Assembly: GCA_022266195.1 (NCBI GenBank)
Contig: WHVY01000001.1
Location: forward strand, 6,014,001 to 6,078,000
Length of the DNA: 64,000 nucleotides
Source of the DNA: Tetranychus cinnabarinus
Lineage: Eukaryota; Arthropoda; Arachnida; Trombidiformes; Tetranychidae
Direction of reading: 5' to 3'
Below the pieces are notes generated by a model. It made no database searches and had not been told where the DNA came from. It worked only from the letters and a program-made list of their open reading frames with translations. Positions 47,706 through 60,082 of the stretch are shown here, piece by piece. The translations under genes were made by a program, and so were the position numbers. Positions within the stretch are counted from its first letter, which is position 1, and each line of letters starts with the position of its first letter.

Positions 47706-50700
47706 GGATCTCAATTGACTAACTCACTGAAATTGGGTTTAAGAGTTTAGAGTAAGAATTTAGAATAATAATTCTTGAACAATTCAACTATTCATGCAAT
47801 TAAACAAAAAGTAAATAATCTTTCGTCCAGATCAATCTTTAAATGACCATTTTAAGCTATGATTTTGTTTCATTCCGACATAAACCTTTTCAATTAGACA
47901 AAAGCTAACAATTATTGTAAGGATTTTAATTTTTGGGTTTTCTCATTATGAATTTGGGTCTTTTCATATTGACTGTCAAATATCCCGATTTGAATAATCA
48001 AATTATTGATTCGCAAAACAATCAATGAATAAGAAACCCAATTTCCCCATTAAAATTGAATTCCACCGATTCTATAACCTAATCACAATCATCATCCTAA
48101 TTACCTTTTATTGCTTTTCTTTAGCTTCGTTTATTCAATTAATAGGCATAATTGTGCATTTTTTTGCATATAAGCTCGAAACAATAGACTGGCAATATTT
48201 ACTTTAATTGCTAAGAATTCATTGAAATAATTCATAAAATAGCATCTGATATAATGAAATAGCAAATTCAAATTGCAAAAATGTAAAATAAGTTTAATAA
48301 ACCAATATTTTTGTTCATTTCGTTTTTACTTTAATATTAACCAGAAAATTTTTTGCTCATTTACAATGTTAAGCTTTTTTTTCGCGTTGTCATTGAATTT
48401 CAAGACCATTACTTGATTCTTGTCAACATTGATTTCATCTGAAATATTTGACTCAGCAGGAAAAAACAAAGAATGTAGTAAAAGATGAAGATGATGATAA
48501 TAATAAGGATGATAAAATGAAGAGGTAAATTCAATTTCACTCCAGAATCGATCGAGAATAACTTGATATTACAAGTACTTTCATAGTTGCTTTACAGCTC
48601 AATGGAAGCACTTATCTCGTCTATTTTTTATATCAAAAACAAATGGAGTGATTGTCTAATTGTAATAATATAACCTCTAAATCGATTGACCATTTTTTGA
48701 AATAAAGTTACAGTAAAAAACAGAAGCGAGAAAAATTGTTCACTGAGTGTACAGAAACTGTCAAACGGGTTCCACCCAACAGGGAATCCAACCTTGATCA
48801 TAAGTTATGATAATTATGATTTGTCGTGGTTATAACTATCAATATCAGCAATTACTTAACAAGTATCTAATTTATTTACCTTGCTTCCCTCAAATTACTC
48901 AACCTTACCTATTTTTTCTGGTTAATGAATGTATCTATTATTAGGTCTAATTAAATAATAGCTCATTAATAGTTATAGATGTTATATAAATAAGTTCATT
49001 AAAGTAAAATTTGATTGACTCAATGAAAATCATGAATGTAAAGATATAGAGATGTTAACCAACACAGAATCTGAACAAGTTCCTTTGGTGGTTCAGTTTC
49101 ACTCGTCTTTGACTTTTTCATAAGATACACTTGATTTATATTGTAATTACGATCATTAGCCTTGGAGCTTCCGATAATCTAAATACAATTAGTTAATTCT
49201 GAATATTCAAATGGTTAAAACAAATCAATCAAAATAAAGATTTGGTTGGCTTTGTTTTACATTAGACTTTTTTCTGGTATTCACAGGCCTTAATCTCAAG
49301 GGTAACCAGATTTTTTCTTATCATAGACTAACACGTTTCACTATTAATACAACCAATTAATCAACATGACATCGGAAGTAAACACAGTAATCAGTTAACA
49401 TTAATGCAGATAATCAAAGTGTCTTGGAATGGGAATTAAACGAAACAAATAGTAAACAGTAAACACAACAACAATTTACAAATGCGACTCTGGTTACCCA
49501 AACAGGTGACAACGGTAAGAGTTATTTATCACACTATTCACGTTCAATCAGATTGACTGGACAGTCAATGCTTGATTAATGGATGCAAGGTAAATGGAGT
49601 GTAAATGGAGTTACAATTATCGACTAAATTTTCATCAATCAAATAGCATCTATTTATACAATGATAGTTTAAATCTTAATGGGCTAAGGATGAAAACTAA
49701 CTCGGAAACAATTTGGCAATGAAATATCAACAACTTAACAGTCTTAATTGCAAATGGCTGTAAATGAAACCCAATTTTAACTCGTTAACTTCATAATTTG
49801 ATTATTTTTCATCCATTTGCTTCCAAAGCTACTTGTAATCCTTTTGTTTCATGAAAACATTTCAATGTATTTTTCAGTGTATCATTAGTGACATTCAAAT
49901 GCTGTTGTAAAAGCTAAATGACAGCTACGAATCAGATAAATGTTGAAAATTAGTCTGATTTAAGGTTATTTGATACATTTATTGAGCCTCAAAATGTATC
50001 TCAACATTATCTCAATACTTGGCAACAAAATTAAAACAAGAGTTAATTGATCAAATTAAAGTTTATTTTTTCAACCAAAATTTAGCTTCAAAAAGACAAC
50101 ATTTCAAATCATTCAAATGAATATCAATAGCAAAATGATGGATCCTTTGGCTTTACCTTTTTGCTCAGCTTCCCTGAAACAAAGTAATCATCTTATTGAT
50201 TTGTTTAACAGGTTGATAACTAATGGAAACTGAATTGTTTTACTTGATAATGTTATCATTTATATTCAATGAAAAGAAACCAATCCAATTACAGTTGATA
50301 ACTATCACCATCAAGACATCCATTGAAGTATGGCAAATATTGAATGGTTGAAACCAGCAAACAATCGCCGGTTCAATTTTGCTGCCAATGAATCAAATCA
50401 GTATTTATATTTCCTCATCATTTCACGATCTGATCAAGTTACTTGTTATACTTCAACCTCTCAACCTACCAAAGTCCCTCTTATCGGATTAACTTATGTG
50501 TGTTGTTAGCCCTAATTTTGTGCCACATTTTCACCAAGTTTCACTTTGAATTGACTTGAAGTAACTTAAATCTCTTAAATCATTTGACATGTTGACCTTC
50601 TTGATTGTCCACTGTGCTTAATTAACCGACATTTGTCAGTGAAATTAATCCCAAACAATAACAAGGTAAAATAAGGTTGTATCATTTCATTTTGTAATAC

Positions 50701-51904
50701 AGAGAGGATCAGGTTAACAAGATAAGTCAACACCTACACTAATCAACTTTCAAATCAACAAAATCAGCAAAAATTGCACCAATCCCTGTTGAATGTTTAA
50801 TATTGTTTGTTTCATTCCCTTTCCTATCAACATATCATCAACTTTAATGGCCTATTAATATGAGCAAATTTACAATTAATTATTTAAAAATAGTTAAGAT
50901 GCTTATCAAGTCAACAGGAAAAGGCGTGAGTTGATCCATTAGTTGAAACAAGATAGATATCAAAACACAGGCAGAACTGGCATTACAAATAGCAAATGTA
51001 TCATGATTTCAGCATTGAAAACAAATCAGTTTGAAATATATTTGATGTCATTGATTAAATAGACAAATAAACATCGATAATTCAGATCACATAGGCCTCA
51101 GAAACATCTAATTGATTTTACCCATTACCTTGAGGATTGATCACTGGTCATTTAACATTCATTAGACAAGATATGGGAAATGTGTTTGTAAATGATTATT
51201 CAATGTTCCGATGCACATGAATGTTGTGAGGTTTTCGGAACCTTTTTGATGTGAAAAAATCGGACAATCTTGAGTTATTCAAGCTGCTCTGGCTATTCAA
51301 GTCTTTACAATATTAATTTAAAGATCTGAATTTATCAATAATCATTCATTCTCGTCCATATCAAAAGTTGGAGGGCGTTTGGTTTATGAGTTTAATACTA
51401 TTGATATATTGAGGAAAATTCCAATGATATAATTTTTGATCAAATCACTTGATTATTGATCTACAATAATTGACTTCAGGTGAAAGATTGAATTCAATAT
51501 CCAATTTTATACTAACAATGATTTAATAAAAGATTTGATTTGTGAATCAATGAAATCAAAAGATTGGATTTTGCAGATATTTTATTTGAATCTTAAACTG
51601 TATGAACAAAATATGATTGATATTGACATGTTTGAAACTTGAGCAAATGAAAGCTAAAAGATGTTTTCCGTCTATCAACAAGTTTTCATTATTATATTGA
51701 AACAAATAACCTTTTTCAAATAAATTAAATATTAATTTGAAATTCGTTGATCAATAAACATTAAACATTGTTTACCTTTTTCCTACGGAATCACACAGAA
51801 ATTGAAAAAATGTAATTGGAAATATTTTGATTGCTTTGATTCAGGGTTTGTTTTGGATGCTTAGAATGGTTCAAGTTTGGGTTTACAAGTGTTAATTAAC
51901 TCAC
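47706..51904. other. opsin intron 2, right part
   Basis: 4.2 kb of AT-rich intron. No exon, repeat family or RNA gene recognised. Confidence 0.5.
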
Positions 51905-52374
51905 CTAATGGTGTCATAGCAGCTCCACATTGGGTACTATTATAAACATAAGCAGCAATCACTGCATTCATGATTAAGTCAGAAACGGCAATGTTTAAGC
52001 TCAAAGTGTTACGACCATTGCGAAGGGCTTTGACTCTGGTTTTTTCGGGTGAAATGTAAGGTTCAAAGTAAACATTATTGGATTGAATCTTTTGGGTTAA
52101 TCGGGTTTATTGGCTTTTACAAGTTGGGTTTACGCGATGAGTTTACTTACCTACAATAGAGGTAGATGATTGTACAATTACCGGTCAGTCCAAAGATTAA
52201 TACAAATGAAAAAAGTGCGGCAATGGTGATGTTAACTTGACATGGGATTGGCTCAAAGTTGAGCCAGTAATCGGGTGCAGATGATATAAGGTCAGGATGC
52301 AGGAAACGAAGCCAAGCTAGGCGTATTGGATTAGTTTCATTAGTTGAATTGTTAATTGTACTTGAATTGGTCAT
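51905..52374 (-). CDS. rhabdomeric-type opsin, exons 1 and 2 of 3
   Basis: Exon 1 is 52374-52151 and exon 2 is 52035-51905; intron 1 is 115 bases (GTAAGT donor, ACCAG acceptor, phase 2). Exon 2 ends in phase 1 at a GTGAGT donor and joins exon 3 at 32166, 19.7 kb away. Exon 1 encodes an N-terminus with several N-glycosylation sites (NSS, NNST) and no signal peptide, as in opsins, then TM1 (ITIAALFSFVLIFGLTGN). Exon 2 encodes the first cytoplasmic loop (VKALRNGRNTLSLN) and TM2 (IAVSDLIMNAVIAAYVYN). The phases fit exactly and the joined protein has seven membrane helices. Confidence 0.85.
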
Positions 52375-53426
52375 TGTAAAATCACTGATATAAAAATGGA
52401 TTCTTCAATTGTTTTGACTTGTTAAACACGTTAACTGTTTTCTGGGTTGCTTTAAATTTTGGCTTAATTCTGGTTGAATAAAAGTTCAGTTAAAAGGCAG
52501 TTTGGCAATTGAGTTGATTTAATGGTAATTATTGGCTGTAAAAGATTAATTTGTTGAAATTTATTGATGTAAACATGGAGTTACAATGGAGACTAAACTT
52601 GTTAACAATAAACACTTTTCAGGGTTAGATGAGGATGGTCTTGTTTTTGGTAGTTTTGGTAATGTCAACTGGTTGTATTTGATTAACATGGTAATAGTTT
52701 GGGTTGGTGGTTGGAGGTGGAAGGCAAGTTTAAAAAGTTATCCTCAGTTTAAGTGTTTTTCCCTTTGGTTAAAAGGTAAAGAAGCAAATTGTGAGAGTAA
52801 ATAGTGATTCCATGAAAAAATGCTAACATTACCTTAAGAAAAGGCGAGATTGCGCGAGTCAGGGAGAGTAAGATGATGAAAATGATGAGGATAAAAGGAT
52901 GAAAATTGTTTCTCGAACAAAAAGACTCAAAGTAGGCAAAATTTGATGGCAAAAGAGCGACTTATTAGGTTGTTAAATTGATGGTTAACAGTCGAGTGAC
53001 GGATGGTGATGTAAAATGAACACTTTTTACCCAATTGTTGAATTTTTAGCTGATTTACTCGTAAAAATTTTACTGTTTAATTTGCTCATTATCTTTGGCT
53101 TCAACAATCAAATTTTATTCCATTAATTTGTTAATGATCCACAAATTCAATCAAACTAGCAGCTAGAATTGAATTTACAAAGTGAATATCGTATTTAATG
53201 ATCTAAGTGTACCTTTACTGTAATACTGTAGAATTGAAGAGACAAGCTGTGAAAAGCAAATTACCTTTATTAATTTAAAATTTGATTGATAATGCATTCA
53301 GTCAATTTAGTGCAGTTAAATGTTCAAGTGTTTAAATCAAATTGCTTGAAATTATTTAATTTTCTCTTCTCTCAACTGCCAACATTTATATCTTGCCTAT
53401 ATTGTTGAACTATCTTATTCAATTTT
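52375..53426. other. opsin upstream region
   Basis: Probably carries the opsin promoter. No motif I can support; open frames here are shadows. Confidence 0.4.
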
Positions 53427-54738
53427 CACCGACGATATTTTCAGCCCTTTCTAACAACAGACTTTAGCGTCAACTTAACATAACGAAACTGCAATTAGAT
53501 GGATCAAAGTAAAGTCAGTGTCGAGATTAATGTTCAAGCTTGAATGCATAAGAGTTTTGGTTAATTCTCAAGATGATCTTGATTTACAATTCAATTTAGC
53601 ATCTTGAAGAAAGTAAAAATGGTCTAATATATTGCCCGATATTTATTGTTATTACATGTGCATATTGTCAACCATTGCATTACATTCAATGCCATTAAAA
53701 GTACTATTAATGCTAATAATAAGAGTATAAACATGCACAACTCTCTCAACTAGCAGTTTTGTGAAACCTAAAAATGGGTTTAGGATTCGATCAACATTAT
53801 TTGTCCATTTATTTGTCGATTAACAAATTAATTATTAGATTCTGGTACATCTTTTGATGAGCATTTCAATCAATGGTTTTGTCTTATTCTGCGATCAACA
53901 GTTTACGAGAAAATCGAGGTCAAAGTTAAAACTTCGATCGTCTATTGTACAGTTGTGGGACAAGATTTATTCTTCAGAATCATTTTGGCCCAGTAATTTT
54001 TGAAGATCAATTAGAAGCTGCATTTATTTCGTGTGATAAATTTGGCCTTTTCGTGTAAAGCAGATTATTTCGATTTTCGGTAAAACCTGCCACTTCGAGC
54101 GACCGTTCTAAATAAAAGGCTGAAACTCATTTTCCTTGCATAAAAATTAATGGTACACATTGAGGATTAATTAGTTTTTTCAACAAATCAAAAGTTCGCT
54201 TGATTTTGGCCTTTGATCGTGAAACTTTGACCCACAATAGATCGAGAACGGTAATACATACGATCTTCATTCTGGCAACAATAATTAGCTGTTATCACAA
54301 AATATAACACAGTATGGCTAAATATCAGAATAATCTGACCTAATTCCTCTAATAACATTAGATAACATCGTAAGATTTGTGCTTTGATAACGATTTAGCT
54401 TTATAAATGGACATGCATAACTTTTTTTGTAGAATCTTGAAGCAGTTAATTTTTCAATGTAACATAACTCATAACAAAATCTAATAATTGTTGCCAGAAT
54501 GATGATTGTAAGTATTACCGTTCTCGATCTATTGTGGGTCAAACTTTTACGATCAAAGGCCAAAATCAAGCGGACTAGTGATATAACCGAAAAACTAATC
54601 GATCTACAACGTGTAGCATTAATTTTTACGCAGGGAAAATGAGTTTAAGCCTTTTATTTAGAAAGGTCACTCGAAGTGGCAGGTTTTACCGAAAATCGAA
54701 ATTATCAGCTTTACACGAAAAAGCCAAATTTATCACAA
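53427..54738. mobile_element. fold-back element, copy 2, truncated
   Basis: Highly similar to copy 1 from its first bases (CGACGATATTTTCAGCCC). Left arm 53732 to ~54310; right arm ~54460-54738, mirrored about 54384.5. The right arm stops at about 54738, where the large palindrome begins, and does not resume after 59527, so about half of that arm is lost. Confidence 0.8.
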
Positions 54739-54742
54739 TTAT

Positions 54743-55309
54743 CAAAATTAAAGGAATCCCGCGTTGGTATTGTAGAACTATTACCTCTACAACAATATTG
54801 GCAATAATTATCGGAATCATTCTGACTACCTAAACACTCATCGATGGCTTCTTTTAACCAAAGATCTTCTGCACCGAATTCTGGTAGATATTCTAATGGA
54901 AAATCGGGATTTTTCGAAATCTCATCAATTAGTTGTAATGTTTCTTCAGTTCCTGATGGAATAATTACTTTGTTTTCGGCATTCAGATACACCTGTGGTT
55001 TTATTATCGACGGCAATGAAGATGCTGAAGTTGAAGCTGAAGCTAAAGAAGAAGAAGCCAAAGGTGAAAAAGAAGAAGCCAAATAGGAAGAAGAAGAAGT
55101 TGAAGATGAAGATGAAGAAGTTGAAGATGAAGATGAAGAAGTTGAAGTTGATCTAGATAAAGATGAATATAGTTTTGTAAACTCTCCTTTTGATGGCAGA
55201 ACAACAGAAAGGGGATTACACCCAAACTTTTTGAATAAAATTTCTTCTCTTTTTTTTCTTCTTTCATTCTACGGTTGTAGGCACGAACTTTACCCAACTT
55301 TTTTGGCAT
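54743..55309 (-). pseudogene. palindrome frame A, left copy
   Basis: Mirror of 58961-59529. Starts ATG at 55309 (MPKKLGKVRAYNRRMKEE), then needs a one-base shift in an A8 run to stay in the frame encoding a Ser/Thr-rich linker and a Cys-containing C-terminus (IDECLGSQNDSDNYCQYCC). It could be a decayed gene or use slippage. Family unknown. Confidence 0.5.
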
Positions 55310-55580
55310 ATTAACAAATTTTCTTTCATTTTTTAATAGATGATTAGTACTTTCAATAGAGACTATTTAACAACGGTGACTGAATTATTTAGTGAGCATC
55401 TAATTCTTAAATACAATAGATTATCAATTCGGGTCATCTTTTTCAATCCTTTCACAAATATTTTCAATCTTATTCTATTTAAATCTTCAAAGAGTGAATG
55501 GCCCAATAGTTAAATGGATACAATTAAAAGGATTGAGACATTGATTTTACATCAACCTGATAAGATTCAAAAGTTATATT

Positions 55581-55797
55581 ATGTACCGAAATACTTCCCC
55601 TGCCTCAACTTATTCCGAATTTATGGAGTGGATAGACCAAGTCACCGATCCTGATGTGTTCAGTGTCTGTTGATGTTGCTGTTCAAAATGACGACGTCTG
55701 CATGGCGGAGTTGAATGATTTAATTGGTTCACAGCCGCAGCCAGAACCTCAGAAAGGACATTTTATTACTACTAAGTTCATTCAGTCAAGTTCCTGA
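55581..55797 (+). pseudogene. palindrome frame B, left copy
   Basis: ATG at 55581 gives MYRNTSPASTYSEFMEWIDQ and then TGA; a one-base shift just before this stop (near 55665) restores a frame (DVAVQNDDVCMAELNDLIGS) to a stop at 55797. About 71 residues if joined. Unknown family; mirrored at 58473-58689. Confidence 0.4.
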
Positions 55798-55948
55798 ATC
55801 CTGTCTACATTTCATAAGTTTAATCAAAATTAATCTAGTTTAAGTTTAAGTTCAACATGAATTCAGTTCAGTTTTAACAATCATTCGAACGAGTTTTGAT
55901 AAGTGAAGTGAAAAAATACAGTTAAAGTTACAAACTCTCATAGTCAAT

Positions 55949-56284
55949 ATGGAATCAACGAAAAGTTCTGAATCGATTGAATATTGTAATGAAATGGATG
56001 GAGAAATATATTTATATGGTTATACAAGTGAAAACAGTGAAACAAAAATACAAAACAATAGTATGCTGGACATCAAAAAAACAAAAGCGCGATTAGACCA
56101 ACTAACATCATCTATTGATCAGTTTTTGTATGGGAGTGAAGTTAAAATCAAAGGATATATTCCATTTCAAAAAGTTTTTGATCTTCTCAGTTTTCTAGCT
56201 ATTCGTCTCCATCGGAATACCGATCCTCAAATTTTTATTGAATTTCTGATTACCACAGCGATTGAATACGTAGTGCAACACTAA
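55949..56284 (+). CDS. palindrome frame C, 111-aa orphan, left copy
   Basis: Intact 111-aa frame with ATG, identical to the copy at 57986-58321. Acidic N-terminus (MESTKSSESIEYCNEMDGEI) and a helical C-terminal half (YIPFQKVFDLLSFLAIRLHR). No signal peptide. I recognise no family. It lies in the outer part of the arm, 400 bases from the mariner remnant, and may be the protein of an older element. Confidence 0.5.
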   Translation: MESTKSSESIEYCNEMDGEIYLYGYTSENSETKIQNNSMLDIKKTKARLDQLTSSIDQFLYGSEVKIKGYIPFQKVFDLLSFLAIRLHRNTDPQIFIEFLITTAIEYVVQH

Positions 56285-56487
56285 TAGTGTATTGTGCTTA
56301 CCAATAAAAATTTTTGTTTACATTTAATCTAAATCGCTATTTATAGACATTTGATTTCTGGCTACAGCACATTGTGCTGAAAACTTGCAGTTATATAAAT
56401 GTTTTAGGTATCAAAATGTAGAAAAAGAATGGCAGTATTAGTGTGTAATGTTTTCAAAATGGCCACCATCACTTTAGATCAGGCATT

Positions 56488-57447
56488 CAAGTCTGCGCAA
56501 AAACCCGTTGATAACATTTTGGCGCATTTGCTGTGTAAACTTTTTTGTCCGCTTGATCATTTGATTTTTGTAGCTCTTTTAAATCTTTAGGCTGTTTCGC
56601 GTAAACTTGGTCTTTCATAAAGCACCATAAAAAGTAATCACAATGATTTAGGGCAGGCGGCCACTCAATTCCTCCGCCCGAAAATCGAGGGTACCAAGGC
56701 CAATTACGCGTTCATCAAAGAAAGAATGTAAGGTTGAAAAAACATGACTGGTTCTGTAGGGGTGGCACCATCACGCATGAAACAGTGAGTGATCTTGAAT
56801 CCCTTCCTTCGCACAAACGGACGAAACTTCTCCTTGAGTAAAGCATCATAGCTTTCACCAGTTACTGTGTTAGTGAACATTTCTATCTTCAGTAGATCCT
56901 CACAAATAGCAGACCAAACAGTTACGCGCACTGGATGTAGTGATTTAGACTTAGCGAAGTCTGGCTTCTTAGTTCTCCAAAGTCGCATAATGTTTGTTAA
57001 CATAATAATCCAGGTAGAAATGGCTTTCGTCTAAAAACATAATGTTGACAGCTTGCAAGTATCAGCATGGATCATGGGAACGACCTGCCTTGCAAATGCC
57101 AACCTCTTTTCTCTCTGATGTTCTTCAAGTCTGTGTCTCACTTGAATTTTATACGGATGGAGCTTCAAAACAAGGCACAGGGTTTCTCTGTTTAATTCCA
57201 ACATAGCAGCAGCCATCTGAATCGAGGCGTTTGGATTTTTTTCATAATAATCCTCAATCATGTCTAAAATTTCAGGTGTTGTAACCCTGTATGAAGGACC
57301 TGGATTTGATTCTCGCCTTGCATAGAGAGTTGCGTGTTCCAACCACTTATAAATGGCTCTGAAATAATAAGGATAAGAGCAATTAATATACGAGAAAAAG
57401 CTGTTTGAAATTTCATAAAAAAGGTAAAAAACACGTTCACTTACCAT
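56488..57447 (-). pseudogene. Tc1/mariner transposase, broken
   Basis: Minus strand, mostly in the palindrome spacer and ending in the left arm. Helix-turn-helix part at 57340-57060 (TTPEILDMIEDYYEKNPNAS; LKLHPYKIQVRHRLEEHQRE), first catalytic Asp in FLDESHFY (~57020), second in MRDGATPT (~56770), third acidic Asp in NHCDYFLW (~56640). Several frameshifts and at least one stop separate these, so no active enzyme is encoded. About 40 residues lie between the second and third acids, counting across shifts. Confidence 0.85.
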
Positions 57448-57581
57448 TTGTCACCCTGTAAGTATGTTTTATATAAAAGCGCATTTGATAAAATTGGGTC
57501 TACATTGAATTAATAAGCATCGGTTAAAGGCGTGATTAGAAAAATATCAATAGAAATATCAGAAATGGGTCTAACGCTGAG

Positions 57582-57783
57582 GGCAAGGAGGGGCGGAGGA
57601 ATTGAGTGGCCGCCTGCCCTAAATCATTGTGATTACTTTTTATGGTGCTTTATGAAAGACCAAGTTTACGCGAAACAGCCTAAAGATTTAAAAGAGCTAC
57701 AAAAATCAAATGATCAAGCGGACAAAAAAGTTTACACAGCAAATGCGCCAAAATGTTATCAACGGGTTTTTGCGCAGACTTGA
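57582..57783 (+). pseudogene. mirror copy of mariner transposase 3' end
   Basis: The right arm repeats only the C-terminal part (EWPPALNHCDYFLWCFMKDQ to the stop at 57783). It shows that the palindrome axis was formed inside or next to the mariner copy. Confidence 0.8.
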
Positions 57784-57985
57784 ATGCCTGATCTAAAGTG
57801 ATGGTGGCCATTTTGAAAACATTACACACTAATACTGCCATTCTTTTTCTACATTTTGATACCTAAAACATTTATATAACTGCAAGTTTTCAGCACAATG
57901 TGCTGTAGCCAGAAATCAAATGTCTATAAATAGCGATTTAGATTAAATGTAAACAAAAATTTTTATTGGTAAGCACAATACACTA

Positions 57986-58321
57986 TTAGTGTTGCACTAC
58001 GTATTCAATCGCTGTGGTAATCAGAAATTCAATAAAAATTTGAGGATCGGTATTCCGATGGAGACGAATAGCTAGAAAACTGAGAAGATCAAAAACTTTT
58101 TGAAATGGAATATATCCTTTGATTTTAACTTCACTCCCATACAAAAACTGATCAATAGATGATGTTAGTTGGTCTAATCGCGCTTTTGTTTTTTTGATGT
58201 CCAGCATACTATTGTTTTGTATTTTTGTTTCACTGTTTTCACTTGTATAACCATATAAATATATTTCTCCATCCATTTCATTACAATATTCAATCGATTC
58301 AGAACTTTTCGTTGATTCCAT
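57986..58321 (-). CDS. palindrome frame C, right copy
   Basis: Identical 111-aa frame to 55949-56284, on the opposite strand. See that entry. Confidence 0.5.
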   Translation of the reverse strand: MESTKSSESIEYCNEMDGEIYLYGYTSENSETKIQNNSMLDIKKTKARLDQLTSSIDQFLYGSEVKIKGYIPFQKVFDLLSFLAIRLHRNTDPQIFIEFLITTAIEYVVQH

Positions 58322-58472
58322 ATTGACTATGAGAGTTTGTAACTTTAACTGTATTTTTTCACTTCACTTATCAAAACTCGTTCGAATGATTGTTAAAACT
58401 GAACTGAATTCATGTTGAACTTAAACTTAAACTAGATTAATTTTGATTAAACTTATGAAATGTAGACAGGAT

Positions 58473-58689
58473 TCAGGAACTTGACTGAATGAACTTAGTA
58501 GTAATAAAATGTCCTTTCTGAGGTTCTGGCTGCGGCTGTGAACCAATTAAATCATTCAACTCCGCCATGCAGACGTCGTCATTTTGAACAGCAACATCAA
58601 CAGACACTGAACACATCAGGATCGGTGACTTGGTCTATCCACTCCATAAATTCGGAATAAGTTGAGGCAGGGGAAGTATTTCGGTACAT
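58473..58689 (-). pseudogene. palindrome frame B, right copy
   Basis: Exact mirror of 55581-55797, with the same single-base frame break. Confidence 0.4.
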
Positions 58690-58960
58690 AATATAACTTT
58701 TGAATCTTATCAGGTTGATGTAAAATCAATGTCTCAATCCTTTTAATTGTATCCATTTAACTATTGGGCCATTCACTCTTTGAAGATTTAAATAGAATAA
58801 GATTGAAAATATTTGTGAAAGGATTGAAAAAGATGACCCGAATTGATAATCTATTGTATTTAAGAATTAGATGCTCACTAAATAATTCAGTCACCGTTGT
58901 TAAATAGTCTCTATTGAAAGTACTAATCATCTATTAAAAAATGAAAGAAAATTTGTTAAT

Positions 58961-59529
58961 ATGCCAAAAAAGTTGGGTAAAGTTCGTGCCTACAACCGTA
59001 GAATGAAAGAAGAAAAAAAAGAGAAGAAATTTTATTCAAAAAGTTTGGGTGTAATCCCCTTTCTGTTGTTCTGCCATCAAAAGGAGAGTTTACAAAACTA
59101 TATTCATCTTTATCTAGATCAACTTCAACTTCTTCATCTTCATCTTCAACTTCTTCATCTTCATCTTCAACTTCTTCTTCTTCCTATTTGGCTTCTTCTT
59201 TTTCACCTTTGGCTTCTTCTTCTTTAGCTTCAGCTTCAACTTCAGCATCTTCATTGCCGTCGATAATAAAACCACAGGTGTATCTGAATGCCGAAAACAA
59301 AGTAATTATTCCATCAGGAACTGAAGAAACATTACAACTAATTGATGAGATTTCGAAAAATCCCGATTTTCCATTAGAATATCTACCAGAATTCGGTGCA
59401 GAAGATCTTTGGTTAAAAGAAGCCATCGATGAGTGTTTAGGTAGTCAGAATGATTCCGATAATTATTGCCAATATTGTTGTAGAGGTAATAGTTCTACAA
59501 TACCAACGCGGGATTCCTTTAATTTTGAA
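58961..59529 (+). pseudogene. palindrome frame A, right copy
   Basis: Mirror of 54743-55309, with the same frame change at the A8 run near 59010. The downstream frame runs to TGA at 59530-59532, just past the arm end. Confidence 0.5.
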
Positions 59530-60082
59530 TGAAAAACAATGTTTTGATTTGTTTAATTCTTATTTATTCCACTTTAATCATTAGAATAAATTAGTTTGTA
59601 AAACTTTGTATTGGTTTTTTAGTCTGAATTAATAATAAATGTATTATCTAATATTAATGTATGTTATGTAATGTTTTTAACAGTGGCAAGATGGTTGATA
59701 AGGTAAAAAGAAAGGTGAAGAAAAAAAGAAAGAGAAAAAGTAAGGGAAAGAAAGAGAGAGAGAAAATGTGCCAGAAAGGTCATTTTATTACTACTAACTT
59801 CTTTTTGTTTTAAACTGATTTTATCTTGCAGATATATCCTTAGTTGCTTTTTATTTTGTGAAACGTGACTTTTCTAATGATCAATCAGGGAAATGTTGAT
59901 CAATTTAGCTTCCAGCTATCCTGATGTTATCTATATTGTTCAATAGTCTTAGTTTATTTGATCTCTTTCTTTATAGATTTCGAATTTTTTTAATTAATTT
60001 TCTAATGTTTTTAAATATTTATGTTTTGGAGAACTTATTGAAGGGAAAAAACTGGTTTTAATTAGGTTTTCGGTTAGCCCTA

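Larger units (their letters stand above)
54743..59527. repeat. 4.8-kb palindrome, 1.94-kb arms
   Basis: Arms 54743-56681 and 57589-59527 are reverse complements; every mirrored pair I checked sums to 114270, so there are no indels, and translations from the two arms are identical. The unique spacer is 56682-57588. Each arm carries three small orphan reading frames and the 3' end of a mariner transposase; the rest of the transposase is in the spacer. Confidence 0.92.

Noticed and set aside
56704..57003. 99-residue frame taken as a separate gene
   Set aside because: It is one frame segment of the broken mariner transposase (MRDGATPT region).
54743..59527. Palindrome as an integrated parvovirus-like genome with terminal hairpins
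   Set aside because: None of the small frames shows a recognisable replication or capsid motif, and the only identifiable gene is a mariner transposase.
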